From NCBI GenBank assembly GCA_021784595.1, contig JAJYHT010000055.1, positions 62,001-126,000 on the forward strand: a DNA stretch of 64,000 nucleotides. The letters run 5' to 3'. The notes under the pieces are model-generated. The model was not told the origin of the DNA and searched no databases. It worked only from the letters and a program-made list of their open reading frames with translations. Made by a program: the position numbers and the translations under genes. Shown here in pieces: positions 43,476-51,922 of this stretch (the first letter of the stretch is position 1; each line of letters begins with the position of its first letter). The DNA is from Bacillota bacterium (GTDB lineage Bacteria; Bacillota; Sulfobacillia; Sulfobacillales; Sulfobacillaceae).

Positions 43476-44192
43476 GTGCCGAAGCTACCCAAAGGCCTAC
43501 TGTTGGATTTGGATGACACCATTTTAGTCTTTGACGCGGTGTCTGACCGGAGTTGGGCACAAATACTAAATACTTTCCGCGCGGAATACAATCCCATAGA
43601 CCCGCAACATCTGCACCGATCCATTAAAGCGGCCGCCAAGATTTTTTGGAGCGATCCTGCGCGCCACCGAGAAGGCCGGGTAAATTTGGAAGCGGCGCGA
43701 GAACAGATTGTCTCTGCGGCTATGAGTGCTCTACAGATGCCGGTGAACGCCGATCTGACGACGAAAATTGTGCGCGCCTATGACCTCGTCCGCACGCAAC
43801 TCATGCAACCCGTCCCTGGTGCAGTGGAAACTCTGCGGGCTTTGCGCGAATACGGCATTTCCCTCATACTTGTGACGAATGGGGCAACCCGGGGACAACG
43901 GGAAAAAATCGAGCGGTTTCAACTCCAGCAATTCTTTCAAGACATTATCATCGAAGAGGAGTGCGGTTTTGGCAAACCCGATGAGCGCGTGTATCGCCAT
44001 GCTTTAAGGGCATTGGGCCTGCCTCCACAAGACGTGTGGATGATTGGCGATAATCTGGAATGGGAGGTAGCCGCCCCTCAAAGGCTGGGCATTCGCGGAA
44101 TATGGGTAGATGTTCGCGGTGGGGGGCTGCCAAGCGATTCTGATATCACGCCCTACCGCATCATCAATTCGCTTTGCGATATTGTTCAATGA
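43476..44192 (+). CDS. HAD-superfamily hydrolase (YjjG/haloacid dehalogenase-like)
   Basis: 238 residues. Motif I LLLDLDDTILVFD (nucleophile and acid Asp), a helical cap, motif II ILVTNGATRGQ, motif III Lys in CGFGKPDERVYRHAL and motif IV WMIGDNLEWEVAAPQRLGIRGIWVD. Likely phosphatase for a small phosphorylated metabolite; substrate unknown. GTG 43476 follows a GAGG site. It is intact inside a region otherwise full of remnants, and no operon partner is evident. Confidence 0.9.
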   Translation: MPKLPKGLLLDLDDTILVFDAVSDRSWAQILNTFRAEYNPIDPQHLHRSIKAAAKIFWSDPARHREGRVNLEAAREQIVSAAMSALQMPVNADLTTKIVRAYDLVRTQLMQPVPGAVETLRALREYGISLILVTNGATRGQREKIERFQLQQFFQDIIIEEECGFGKPDERVYRHALRALGLPPQDVWMIGDNLEWEVAAPQRLGIRGIWVDVRGGGLPSDSDITPYRIINSLCDIVQ

Positions 44193-44219
44193 TGACGGCT
44201 CTCCACAGCGCCCGTCCAA

Positions 44220-45155
44220 GTGTCGCCGGGTGGCCGGATTACTGATTTCCATGCGTTGATGCATCTTCCGGAGTCCGTTGCGGAACGGTCTACCGCCATG
44301 GCTAGCGGTAGCCCTGTGGAAGCCGCCGCGGTTTCTCATCCCCAAACCACCATCAATGTCTCTCCTGCCGCCAACCAGGCGTCATTTAAGGAATTCAACA
44401 CCCAAGGGATCCCGGTGACGCCTGCATTGGCTTCTGTCATGCCGCAGAATGTGGCGGCACACCTCGCGCATGGCCAGCGCCTCATCGGGGTATCGATTCG
44501 CCACTTCTTCTTTGCTCTACAAGGGACAAAGATGGTTCCGACGTCTCTAGCTCAGTGGGAACAATTAAACCCCTTAATCCCGGGTCAATACAACGTCATT
44601 ATGTCGCCGCTGATTCGAAGTGCAAAAATATCCGGAACTCAATCCAAGGCCATGGATGCCATCGGTATTCACCTATATTGCACTACACGGCACCCGCTCG
44701 GCGTGACCGGGCCCGGCGGTGGTGATGGGATATCAGGAATGTACGATAACAATCAGTTGTCACTGGAGGTGTGGATTACCCAAAGTTCTAGCCCCAGCAT
44801 CAATTATACGTGTGATGGACAGGCCTCTATGGAGTAGCTATGATACGGTGCAAGGATATACCGATTGCGCCAACTTAACCTGGTGGTCTAACGACGCATC
44901 TCAAACCGGCACGACTACACATCGTGCCGTCGGAGTTAATATGAACGACTTGAGCCAAGTTGATTGGGGGGTTACTGTTGCGAATCCGAACTTAAGTCCC
45001 AACGGTCTCGATGCGGGTGATTTAGGTTGCTATTACACCCAAACGCGGACCGGGTTGACTCCATCTTCACCGTGGGGTACGACACCGCAGCGATGACGGT
45101 TAGTCCTACTAGCAAGGAGAGTTTCTTGGTTACGGTGTCCGTGGCCGCAGTTTAG
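44220..45155 (+). pseudogene. Disrupted gene for an unrecognised probable extracellular protein (two compensating frameshifts)
   Basis: The first frame (44220-44837) gives about 205 residues rich in Ser/Thr/Pro, including RLIGVSIRHFFFALQGTKMV and DAIGIHLYCTTRHPLG. Near 44825 the protein-like sequence moves to another frame (LWSSYDTVQGYTDCANLTWW, SQTGTTTHRAVGVNMND). Near 45058 it returns to the original frame (SIFTVGYDTAAMTV), ending at a TAG at 45153. Two indels of opposite sense therefore cancel. No signal peptide or good ribosome site is seen, so the 5' end may also be lost. Family not recognised. Confidence 0.55.
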
Positions 45156-45446
45156 GACCCACTCGTCTCGGCTTCAACACGGTGCAATCCGTAAAGAGGC
45201 AACGCGTCGGGGCAATAATTGCTCCCGGTTATGATGATCGTTTGTGCTACTGTCAGTTGTATAATACGCGAGGAATCCGTTACTGCTGTAATTGGCTTTC
45301 ACAGATTTTACCCTTGCTAACTTGGAAACTCCTTCTGGAGAAACCCACCGTTGCGAGGCGTTCCTCAATAGTCTATATTTTGGAAAAAATCGACCGCGTA
45401 ATATGTAACCGACAGATACCAAACAATGGAAAGAAGTGGATAACCT

Positions 45447-46055
45447 GTGACAAATAAGCGCCTTCAATTTACCGTTGGTATCCTAGCGCTTGTTGGTGTG
45501 GCGGCGGTTCAGTTAGGATGGGCGCACCGCGCTCAAGCTGTGAAAGAAGCGCGGGCGATTAAGGCCTGGCAACAAATCCCGCCTGCGAGCGCTTATCCAA
45601 ATGCGGTCACTTATCAGGGAACACAGAGTGGTTTCCACAGCGTCACAATAGCGTCAATTGTCCGTGGACAGAATTCCGCGACTGCGGGGGTAGCTGGCAG
45701 CTGAGTTCTTACATACAGGGGGAACAATCCTCCGCTGGTTCAACAGATTAGTCTTACAGGCATCGTACGGCATACCCCTTTTAATATCATGGTACGCGGC
45801 TTTCAGCCATCGTTAACCGCGATTCGAATTGGGGCTCATCAATATCTCTACTATGAAACTCAATGGAACAATCCTACATGGGCATTTAGCGTTACGCAAT
45901 CGCGATTGGAATTTCAAACCAGCGTGGCGTTGATCCAGCTCACCTCAGGTCAGGTGATCACCGTGCCACAGCAATCCCCGAAAATCTAACCTGGCGATAT
46001 CTATACGGTATCTCAATTTGTTTCCATGTCAAATCAAATGGTCAAGGTCAATTAG
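45447..46055 (+). pseudogene. Gene for a small secreted/anchored protein broken by in-frame stops
   Basis: A GTG start opens an N-terminal membrane or signal segment (FTVGILALVGVAAVQLGWA). The frame stops at TGA 45702-45704 but continues without a shift as VLTYRGNNPPLVQQISLTGIV, FNIMVRGFQPSLTAIRIGAHQYLYYETQW, SALIQLTSGQVITVPQQ-like sequence, then a TAA at 45987 and a further protein-like tail to TAG 46053. The TGA could be a former Trp codon. Family unknown. The interval 45156-45446 before it has a TATAAT at 45260-45265 and no gene. Confidence 0.55.
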
Positions 46056-46409
46056 TCGCGTCGCTTGGATTACCCCTTTCCTAGAGATGCTATTGCTCAC
46101 GGGGTGCGGCGTCAAGCTGCCCACCTCCACGCCCTCGTCGCCGCCGGTTTCTCTGGTTCCTGTCTTGCCTTACGGGGCCTCCGCCATGTTCCTCATCGAG
46201 CCGCAGGCGGGTACCGCTCCGTGGCTGCAGGCCATCAATCATACCTCCGACCTTTCTCGGCGCATTCGCCTGCTTTCATGGCAAATTCCCGCCGGGTTCT
46301 TGTGCGCGCCAATGGGCGTGAGGGTTTCCTGTGTTGTCAAGTGTGTTTGTTCCCATTAGAAGCATCAGGAAATCCTCGTTTTTGTGGGGAATTTTTGTGG
46401 GCATTTTGA
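46018..46409 (+). pseudogene. Lipoprotein remnant, possibly phospholipase-D-like
   Basis: A lipobox-like MLLLTGCGVK near 46086-46115 is followed by a Pro/Ser linker and MFLIEPQAGTAPWLQAINH, reminiscent of the opening strand and helix of PLD-family proteins (FVEPxxGxAPxLxLI). After about 46250 the protein-like sequence seems to move to another frame (RRVLVRANGREG), and no HKD motif follows. It overlaps the tail of the preceding broken gene. Read as a truncated, frameshifted relic; the family call is weak. Confidence 0.35.
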
Positions 46410-46490
46410 CTGCTCCCGCGGGGTCAACCTGGGGTATTTTGGCGGATAATTCTCTATGAACATGCAGGTATAGGCGAGGGAAAATATCCG

Positions 46491-46760
46491 GGTGTTTTGG
46501 CTAATTCTTTTTGTCATCGGTTTGACTAACAGTGTTGTCATCGTTCTCGTCAGATTGAAGAGAATAGTCGGAACACGATCCGGCCTTACCCTTTCATTCG
46601 CGTTTGGTGTAGGCCGTGAGGTTTGGCCGCACGCCAAACGCGAATCCCAGTCCACAGGACTGAATCCCGTAGGGTATTTCGTCAGTAGAGTTCCTCGGAT
46701 CTGATGACAGCCGAGTGAGTCGGAGCGATGCCAATTAGCATTAGCGCCAACACCGGGACG
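46491..46760 (-). ncRNA. TnpB-element right end / omega-RNA-like structured segment (copy next to tnpB remnant)
   Basis: Lies immediately downstream of the TnpB remnant's stop on the minus strand, where IS605/IS1341-type elements encode their omega RNA. Hairpins are CAGTCC/GGACTG (46648-46662) and ATTCGCGTTTGG/CCAAACGCGAAT (46596-46645), the latter with an inner GGCC/GGCC stem. Compared with the copy at 21730-22009, one T-A pair of the long stem becomes G-C and one T-A pair of the short stem becomes C-G, which supports RNA structure. The common outer end is CCAAAACACC (46491-46500 read on minus). Transcription and guide function are inferred. Confidence 0.62.
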
Positions 46761-47150
46761 GCGTCGCCTTCTCCGGCTCGCTGCGATTACTCCCTCGACG
46801 ACATCTGGTGTCATCCTCCTGACAGGGGCAGGATGCTCGGACCGTGCCCAGTCTCTCCCGGGGGGACAGCGTAGGTGTTACTACCACCGTCTCAGTGGGA
46901 CAAGTCGGACCGTTCGGGGTCATTGCCTCCGAGTGACAGAGCGGGTTTTGAGCGTAAGCACGTTGATGATGAGCATCACTTTCGGCCACAGTACGTAAAT
47001 GGATCGCCGCATTCACATTTCGGTCATGGTGTGTGGGACACTGTGGGCACGTCCACTCCCGCACCGAGACGGCATTTTCGGCATTGTGCATCCACAGGCG
47101 GCACACGTTTTGCTGCTCGGATACCATCGAGGTGCGTCTGGGCTTGCGTT
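46741..47150 (-). pseudogene. TnpB (IS605/IS1341-type) C-terminal remnant, frameshifted
   Basis: The minus strand near 47126 reads RWYPSSKTCAACG, the first half of the TnpB zinc finger. After a frame change the sequence continues NAENAVSVREWTCPQCPTHHDRNVNAAIHL, the second Cys pair and the catalytic Asp-containing DRxxNAA motif. The tail runs to a TAA at 46741. The RuvC core upstream is missing; a stop lies just before the visible part. Hence only the last quarter survives, with one frameshift. It cannot encode an active nuclease. Confidence 0.8.
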
Positions 47151-47818
47151 AACCAAATAACGAATGTTGAGCTATACAAGTGATTGCTAAAATTGGGCAC
47201 GACAAGAAGCCGACAGGGGAAATCGAAACCCTCATCACCGACCTCGCGTCGACGGAGTTTCCATAATAAGGAGGCGACGCCCTATATTTTCGGCTATTTG
47301 CAGGTCTGGACTCTCTGGTTCGCCAACGCGGGAAGTCCCTTCTGGCCGGAGTGGGCCTGCCTGGCCATCGGCCTCATCTTGGCCATATGACTCCTTAGGG
47401 ACATGGCCGTCCCAATGATTAATTGAAGACCCCAGAAGGCAGACGTCGTCAGCACCGACCAGAGGATCCCCACTTTTCGGATTAGCAGGGTCGCGGCGAT
47501 CGAGGTGAGACCGAACAGTGATCTTGGTTTGGCCGTTTTGACGAAATCACGTTGGCCATTTTGACGAAGTGTTGTTGTCGTTATTGGAGATTTTATACTT
47601 GGCCGTAACATCCATGCCCTGGGGTCGGCTTCATCAGGTGCCTTCGGAATAATCCTCTGTATTGTGCAAGACATGGTTGGACTAGCGGTCTCTGAGTTGG
47701 GGGTCCTTAATGCACATTCGGGCCGGATAGCGATTTAGCATAATTATTCGACATTTCTTGTTGCTTGGGTCGTGATGACAAGTCCATCCACTATAATGTG
47801 GGAAAGGAGGGATGGGCG
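47151..47818. other. Decayed interval with gene scraps
   Basis: No intact gene. A 28-codon frame (47180-47266) reads IAKIGHDKKPTGEIETLIT and ends in TAATAAGGAGG, as if it were a gene end followed by the ribosome site of a lost neighbour. After it, LWFANAGSPFWPEWACLAIG looks like a membrane-protein scrap. A minus-strand open frame at 47294-47674 has hydrophobic parts but no supporting signals. Confidence 0.4.
47529..47568. repeat. Tandem 17-bp repeat, IS21-type terminus candidate
   Basis: TTGGCCGTTTTGACGAA (47529-47545) recurs as TTGGCCATTTTGACGAA (47552-47568) with a 23-base period. IS21-family ends carry several such direct repeats with TGGCC and TTTTGAC-like cores. No istA or istB remains were found, so this would be an isolated end. 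Confidence 0.5.
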
Positions 47819-48019
47819 GTGGCGACCCGCGAAGAGTTGAAGCAGCTCATCGATCGCATGCCCGATGAAGCGTTGCCTTTCATTCAGGAGACCTTAAAGC
47901 GTTGGACCGCCGAGTGTTCGGCGGCGGCTCGTTTAATCGCACGCCTGTCCGAGGGCTACGACTTCGGACTGCATGACGAACGGCCATATGGGACACGCGA
48001 TGACCTCTATGACCGTTGA
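47819..48019 (+). CDS. Antitoxin-like small protein 1
   Basis: 66 residues starting at GTG with AAGGAGGG eight bases upstream. The N-terminus ATREELKQLIDRMPDEALPF resembles that of the next gene (ASTKEQLRELIERLPDDCTV), so the two look like paralogues. The acidic C-terminus ends YGTRDDLYDR. The pattern resembles small antitoxin or DUF2281-type proteins that precede a toxin gene, but no toxin follows directly. DNA-binding or toxin-binding role is inferred only. Confidence 0.6.
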   Translation: MATREELKQLIDRMPDEALPFIQETLKRWTAECSAAARLIARLSEGYDFGLHDERPYGTRDDLYDR

Positions 48020-48076
48020 GTTTGTCGATATACACTGAGAGTAAAAATTGCGGGCATGTTAGGAGGGATTTGGGCG

Positions 48077-48265
48077 ATGGCGAGCACCAAAGAACAGCTG
48101 CGTGAATTGATTGAGCGTCTGCCGGATGACTGCACCGTGGAGGATGTCCAGTATCACCTGTACGTGCAGCAGAAGGTGGAGCGGGGTCTTGCGGATATGC
48201 GCGCCGGCCGGGTGCTGAGCCACGAAGAGGTTGAGCGGCGGATGGCCAAATGGACCGACAAGTAA
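48077..48265 (+). CDS. RelB/Phd-like antitoxin
   Basis: 62 residues from ATG 48077 with AGGAGGG upstream. STKEQLRELIERLPDD, then QKVERGLADMRAGRVLSHEEVERRMAKW. The last block is the usual toxin-binding helix of antitoxins paired with ParE/RelE toxins. Its 3' end overlaps the remnant of such a toxin in another frame, where ATG 48250 lies inside the antitoxin's final codons. The antitoxin appears intact while its partner is truncated. Confidence 0.75.
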   Translation: MASTKEQLRELIERLPDDCTVEDVQYHLYVQQKVERGLADMRAGRVLSHEEVERRMAKWTDK

Positions 48266-48417
48266 ACTCGCCTTACCGTCTTATTTACCGTGTCGACATG
48301 GATGCCATTTGGGTGCTCGCCCTAGTTCATGGGCGGCGTGACTTCGGTACCGTGTGGGTAGACCGGGACCCGCCGACAGGTCATCCGCCCTCGGCCGATA
48401 CTTCACAGAATAACTAG
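48250..48417 (+). pseudogene. RelE/ParE toxin, N-terminally truncated
   Basis: A 55-codon frame starts at ATG 48250 within the antitoxin end and reads MDRQVNSPYRLIYRVDMDAI, then WVLALVHGRRDF. SPYRLIYRV followed by VWVLAVVHGRRD is the C-terminal strand pair and catalytic end of ParE/RelE toxins. The first about 50-60 residues normally present (helical hairpin) are absent, so a deletion fused the toxin tail to the antitoxin end. The extra tail VWVDRDPPTG is not family-like. Confidence 0.68.
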
Positions 48418-48472
48418 CCGGGTAACGGGGGCGTATCTCCCGGAGGGGAAACAGACAAATCGAATCGCATTT

Positions 48473-48808
48473 GTGCGGGAGGGCATTATCTGGCTCGATG
48501 GACCCGAGTTGGGCGTTCATCGGCTAATGCGTATGCTAGCCTCCATTGAACGATCAGAGACGGGTACCGTACTCTGGAACGGCCGCCCAGTGGCGGGCGG
48601 ATCCTTTCGGCGCATGCTCGGCTTTCTTCCCAACCTTCGCCATCAATGGTTCCCCAATGGACCCCGCGTTCAACAGTCGCTCGATTACTTTGCCGCCTTG
48701 TGGGCCAAATCTACGGTTGGATGGTCTTCTGCTTCATCTCGACGGCTTTGGACTGTTTTGTGCAAAACCTGGTGGATTGGGCAAGTCGTAGCCATGATAA
48801 ACGAGTAA
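48473..48808 (+). pseudogene. ABC-transporter ATPase relic with destroyed P-loop
   Basis: The frame reads GIIWLDGPELGVHRLMRMLAS, GTVLWNGRPVAGGSFRRMLGFLP, then SLDYFAALWAK. This aligns with ABC ATPases of the ABC-2 exporter type (LLGPNGAGKTTLMRMLA, GTVLWNGRDV, RRVLGYLPQ, FLDYLAAL). The Walker A Gly-Lys-Thr is replaced by GVHR, so nucleotide binding is lost. After about 48730 the frame degenerates, and the signature and Walker B regions are missing. Non-functional remnant. Confidence 0.6.
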
Positions 48809-49243
48809 CGTTTGTGGCCCCGTCTCTTGGATTCCGCCAAATATGCAAGCCGCTGAACCCCCCATGGTCCACCGCAGACAGGAACGCCTGTTGCTCGACC
48901 GGTGAATTACTTAATGCAGCGAATGGCGGACACTCGGGGCGATAACGCAGTAGCGTCTGCGCTCGACCATGGTTCGTAGGGCCCGTCGTCGGCGGCTTTC
49001 AACCAGCGGCAGGGTAGCATGCCGTCAATACGAACCGCATATTCCAACCTTGGTCGCTCGTGCTGAGAACGGAAGATTGAGCCAAGAAACGAGGAAATCC
49101 CACCACATTTTGCACATAGCCATATTTTCAGCGGTGGATCCTGACTCTCCATGCATTTCTCGGTGTCTGTAACCAATTGGTCATAACCCCAAAGGCCATT
49201 CCTTGGCAAAGTTGATATTCATCGGCACACCCTTGGGCGAGAG
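48809..49243. other. Interval without a recognisable gene
   Basis: About 435 bases downstream of the ATPase relic and before the convergent nitronate monooxygenase gene. Several short frames occur on both strands, one on the minus strand with CAKCGG, but none has a ribosome site or family motif. Probably further decayed sequence. Confidence 0.4.
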
Positions 49244-50665
49244 CTAGCTGGTGAGATAGTTGATGACGTCCTGGGCACAATAGAGAGAATCTGCGGGTGG
49301 TAGCAGAGGGCGGATTTCGTCGAGTGCATCGCCGCTGGTCACAATGGGCAATTCTTCTTCTGCACGTTGGATTTGAGGGAAGCCAGCTGCGGCCATTAGT
49401 CCGTTGCATAAACATTTGCGGCCTAACGTGTCGTCGAGTTGGCCACCCTTTTTCACATAATGGCTGACCGGTTCCGAGGCACACCGAAATTTTACTTGGC
49501 CGTTTGGATCGCGAAACGCTTCTCTCAGGTAGCCGAGATCACAAATGCGGGTGCGGGCAGCATATGCACTAGCATCTGATAAGGTATTGGGCACATCCAC
49601 CACTTTGAAGGGAAATCCGGTGGGCGATGCTAAAGGGTCAGTTCTTACGCCAACAGGTCCGGTGCGCAGGCGGTTTAAGACCGCTGTTTTAAGATGGGGG
49701 CTCAATCCGGATTCTTGACAATAAGCGAACAAGGTCCCTACTTGGATCCCTGTGGCGCCATGTTCTTGAGCCTCTTTCAGTCCGTTGCGTGAGCCCAATC
49801 CGCCTGCCATCCAAAAAGGATAGCCCATTTTACCGAGGGCGTTCCAGTCCACCTCATCGCGCGCGGTGTAAAGAGGCTGACCCAACGCATCGTAATGTTT
49901 GGGACCGCGTGGCGGTGCATTGTGGCCACCGGCGGTGGGCCCTTCAACCACAAATCCTTCAATGGAGCCGTTGGCCTTTTTGTCCATCATGGTCGCTAAA
50001 CTGTTGCCGGAAATGATAGGGAAGAAGGCCGGCCGTTTTAGCGAGGATGTAGAGGAGGAGTCAAAGTCATCAGGGTTGAACTGAATCCAGGGAGACTCGC
50101 TGGAGGGGATGCCGATGACGTCGCACCGTATCCGGGCAGGTTCATGCCGCGCTAAATTATCTAAAGCACCAGGGATTTCCCGTGGTATGCCAGCCCCCAT
50201 AAGAACTATATCAACACCCGCCTGCATGGCACCATAAAGGACTGCCAGATTAGGCAATGCAACCTTGGTAAGCAGGTTAATGCCAACTAAGCCTCGATGC
50301 TCGGCTTTGGCGAGCCAGACTTCGACAAACCCGCCTAACAGCGCGAAACTGGTTCTCCACCGACTAGAGTCAATAGTCCATAGGGGTAGTCGAGTATACG
50401 GTTGACCCGAATGCCGACCTTGATCGCGATAGAATCGCTTGAGCAGCGCATTTACTAGGTCGGGCCATGGAGAGGCGGCTAGAGCCCGCCGAACATGGCC
50501 TCCCGGATCGCCATCCTGCAATCGGCGCACCAATACCGTGTCGATACCGGTTCCAGACACCACCCCGATCTGCCCGGCTTGGGATACCGCGCGCGCCAAT
50601 GTCCAGGTGGAAACGGCTACTCCCATACCTCCTTGTATAATTGGAGGCCACACAGTTTTTGTCAT
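49244..50665 (-). CDS. Nitronate monooxygenase / 2-nitropropane dioxygenase-like flavoenzyme
   Basis: About 473 residues, TIM-barrel FMN protein. PPIIQGGMGVAVSTWTLARAV opens the barrel; VVEGPTAGGHNAPP is the phosphate and catalytic loop with the family His; MGYPFWMAGGLGSRNGLKEAQEHGATGIQVGTLFAYC is the second FMN phosphate site. A C-terminal Cys-rich part (CDLGYLREAF, CASEPVSHYVKKGGQ, RKCLCNGLMAAAG) resembles NMO-like proteins of the PfaD/FabK-related branch. ATG 50665 was chosen for its GGAGG site, 18 bases inside the longer frame. Substrate not determined. Confidence 0.85.
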   Translation of the reverse strand: MTKTVWPPIIQGGMGVAVSTWTLARAVSQAGQIGVVSGTGIDTVLVRRLQDGDPGGHVRRALAASPWPDLVNALLKRFYRDQGRHSGQPYTRLPLWTIDSSRWRTSFALLGGFVEVWLAKAEHRGLVGINLLTKVALPNLAVLYGAMQAGVDIVLMGAGIPREIPGALDNLARHEPARIRCDVIGIPSSESPWIQFNPDDFDSSSTSSLKRPAFFPIISGNSLATMMDKKANGSIEGFVVEGPTAGGHNAPPRGPKHYDALGQPLYTARDEVDWNALGKMGYPFWMAGGLGSRNGLKEAQEHGATGIQVGTLFAYCQESGLSPHLKTAVLNRLRTGPVGVRTDPLASPTGFPFKVVDVPNTLSDASAYAARTRICDLGYLREAFRDPNGQVKFRCASEPVSHYVKKGGQLDDTLGRKCLCNGLMAAAGFPQIQRAEEELPIVTSGDALDEIRPLLPPADSLYCAQDVINYLTS

Positions 50666-51145
50666 CACGATCCTCCGTTCCATCTCATGGAGTTTTTAAA
50701 GTATGAAGAGGATCACTCCTCATAGGCACAACAGATCAACACTATGAAAAAATCATGACCCTCTCTGGACCCTAATATCAGTATGGCGGACAAATCGCTG
50801 GTTTGATAGGGCCATACGATCCTGCTCCTCATTAAGGATGGGGGAGGATGGGGACATTTCATATCATAGCCTAAAAATATCGCTAAGAGGTGAAAAAAAA
50901 GAATCCCGAGGCACAAGGGTGTTGAAGCCTAAGGCAGAGAAGTATTGATTTATATTAGTTGTAATAATATAGTAATAAGAAGCTGATTGATGGTATGGTG
51001 TGGTGGACTACAGGATGCACCAGAATCTGTGGATTACCAAACATAGGCGCATCGGGTGCGGATCATGCTCTTTGGTCGAAAGAGGCATAGCCCATGAAGC
51101 ATAATAAGCAGCAAGCTGATTCGGACATTGGCACCTCCGGACGAT
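50666..51145. other. Divergent intergenic region upstream of the GGDEF gene
   Basis: About 480 AT-richer bases. No cyclic-di-GMP riboswitch consensus could be matched. A TATAAT-like run (TTGTAATAATATAG, around 50960-50975) may be a promoter. No gene or repeat was recognised. Confidence 0.4.
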
Positions 51146-51880
51146 ATGTCGAGCGCACTGTCCCGTGCTGAATGGGTCACACTGCTGGGCACAGGCATCG
51201 CTTTGGTAGTGTATTTGGGTTTGTCTCAATGGCTGGGACAACTCGCTCTGGCAGCTCATTTTGTACATAACACACATGCCGTTGTCGTGTTCAACAGCGC
51301 GCAAGGAGCCGCTACCCTGGGACTGGTGGTTTCGATTTACCTATTGCAGCATAGGTTCTTGGTGCGCCCCTTGCGTTGGGCCGCACAGCACGATGCGTTG
51401 ACCGGACTGCTGAATCAGGGAACCTTCTGGGAGACCGTTCGTCAGTTGAAGTTGCCGCGAGCAGACTCCGTCACCGTGATGGTGGCAGATGTTGATCACT
51501 TTAAGACAATCAACGATACCTGGGGTCACCTGGTAGGCGATCAAGTTTTGGCTCACATAGGGGGAACACTACGTCAAAACATTCGGGCAGGAGATATTGC
51601 GGGGCGGATTGGAGGCGAAGAGTTTGGGGCTATTTGGATTGGGGTTCCAGAACCCACCATCAGGGCAATTGCTGAACGATGGCGTATGAGCGTCGAAAAC
51701 TTGCCATTTGCTGATCCGGGCCTTGCGGCTACCATTTCGATAGGCATAGCAAGCAACACGTCAAGCAGTCTGCCTCAGTTGCTCGATGTTGTTCGCCAGG
51801 CAGATCGCGCGTTGTATGAGGCTAAGGCTAGCGGACGAAACAGAATTGTAACAAAGGCTTTAGGCAGAGAATCCGGATGA
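51146..51880 (+). CDS. Membrane-bound GGDEF diguanylate cyclase
   Basis: About 244 residues. Two N-terminal membrane spans (LLGTGIALVVYLGLSQWL and AATLGLVVSIYLLQHRFLV) lead to a GGDEF domain: DALTGLLNQGTFWETV, MVADVDHFKTINDTWGHLVGDQVL, active site GGEEF, and ISIGIA. An I-site RxxD (RAGD) lies five residues before GGEEF, so product inhibition is expected. It should make cyclic di-GMP at the membrane. Neither TTG 51128 nor ATG 51146 has a good ribosome site; the ATG is preferred. It converges with the CBS-PAS-HD gene. Confidence 0.92.
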   Translation: MSSALSRAEWVTLLGTGIALVVYLGLSQWLGQLALAAHFVHNTHAVVVFNSAQGAATLGLVVSIYLLQHRFLVRPLRWAAQHDALTGLLNQGTFWETVRQLKLPRADSVTVMVADVDHFKTINDTWGHLVGDQVLAHIGGTLRQNIRAGDIAGRIGGEEFGAIWIGVPEPTIRAIAERWRMSVENLPFADPGLAATISIGIASNTSSSLPQLLDVVRQADRALYEAKASGRNRIVTKALGRESG

Positions 51881-51922
51881 ACCAGTACCAGGTTGGAGCG
51901 ACCGGACGTACTTAACAGTTTT

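Noticed and set aside
47294-47674. A 126-codon minus-strand frame with hydrophobic segments
   Set aside because: No start signals and no family similarity recognised; it contains the tandem 17-bp repeat, so it is more likely mobile-element debris.
50870-50940. Cyclic-di-GMP riboswitch upstream of the GGDEF gene
   Set aside because: Some GEMM-like words (AGCCTAAGG) occur, but the GCAAA receptor and paired helices could not be laid out.
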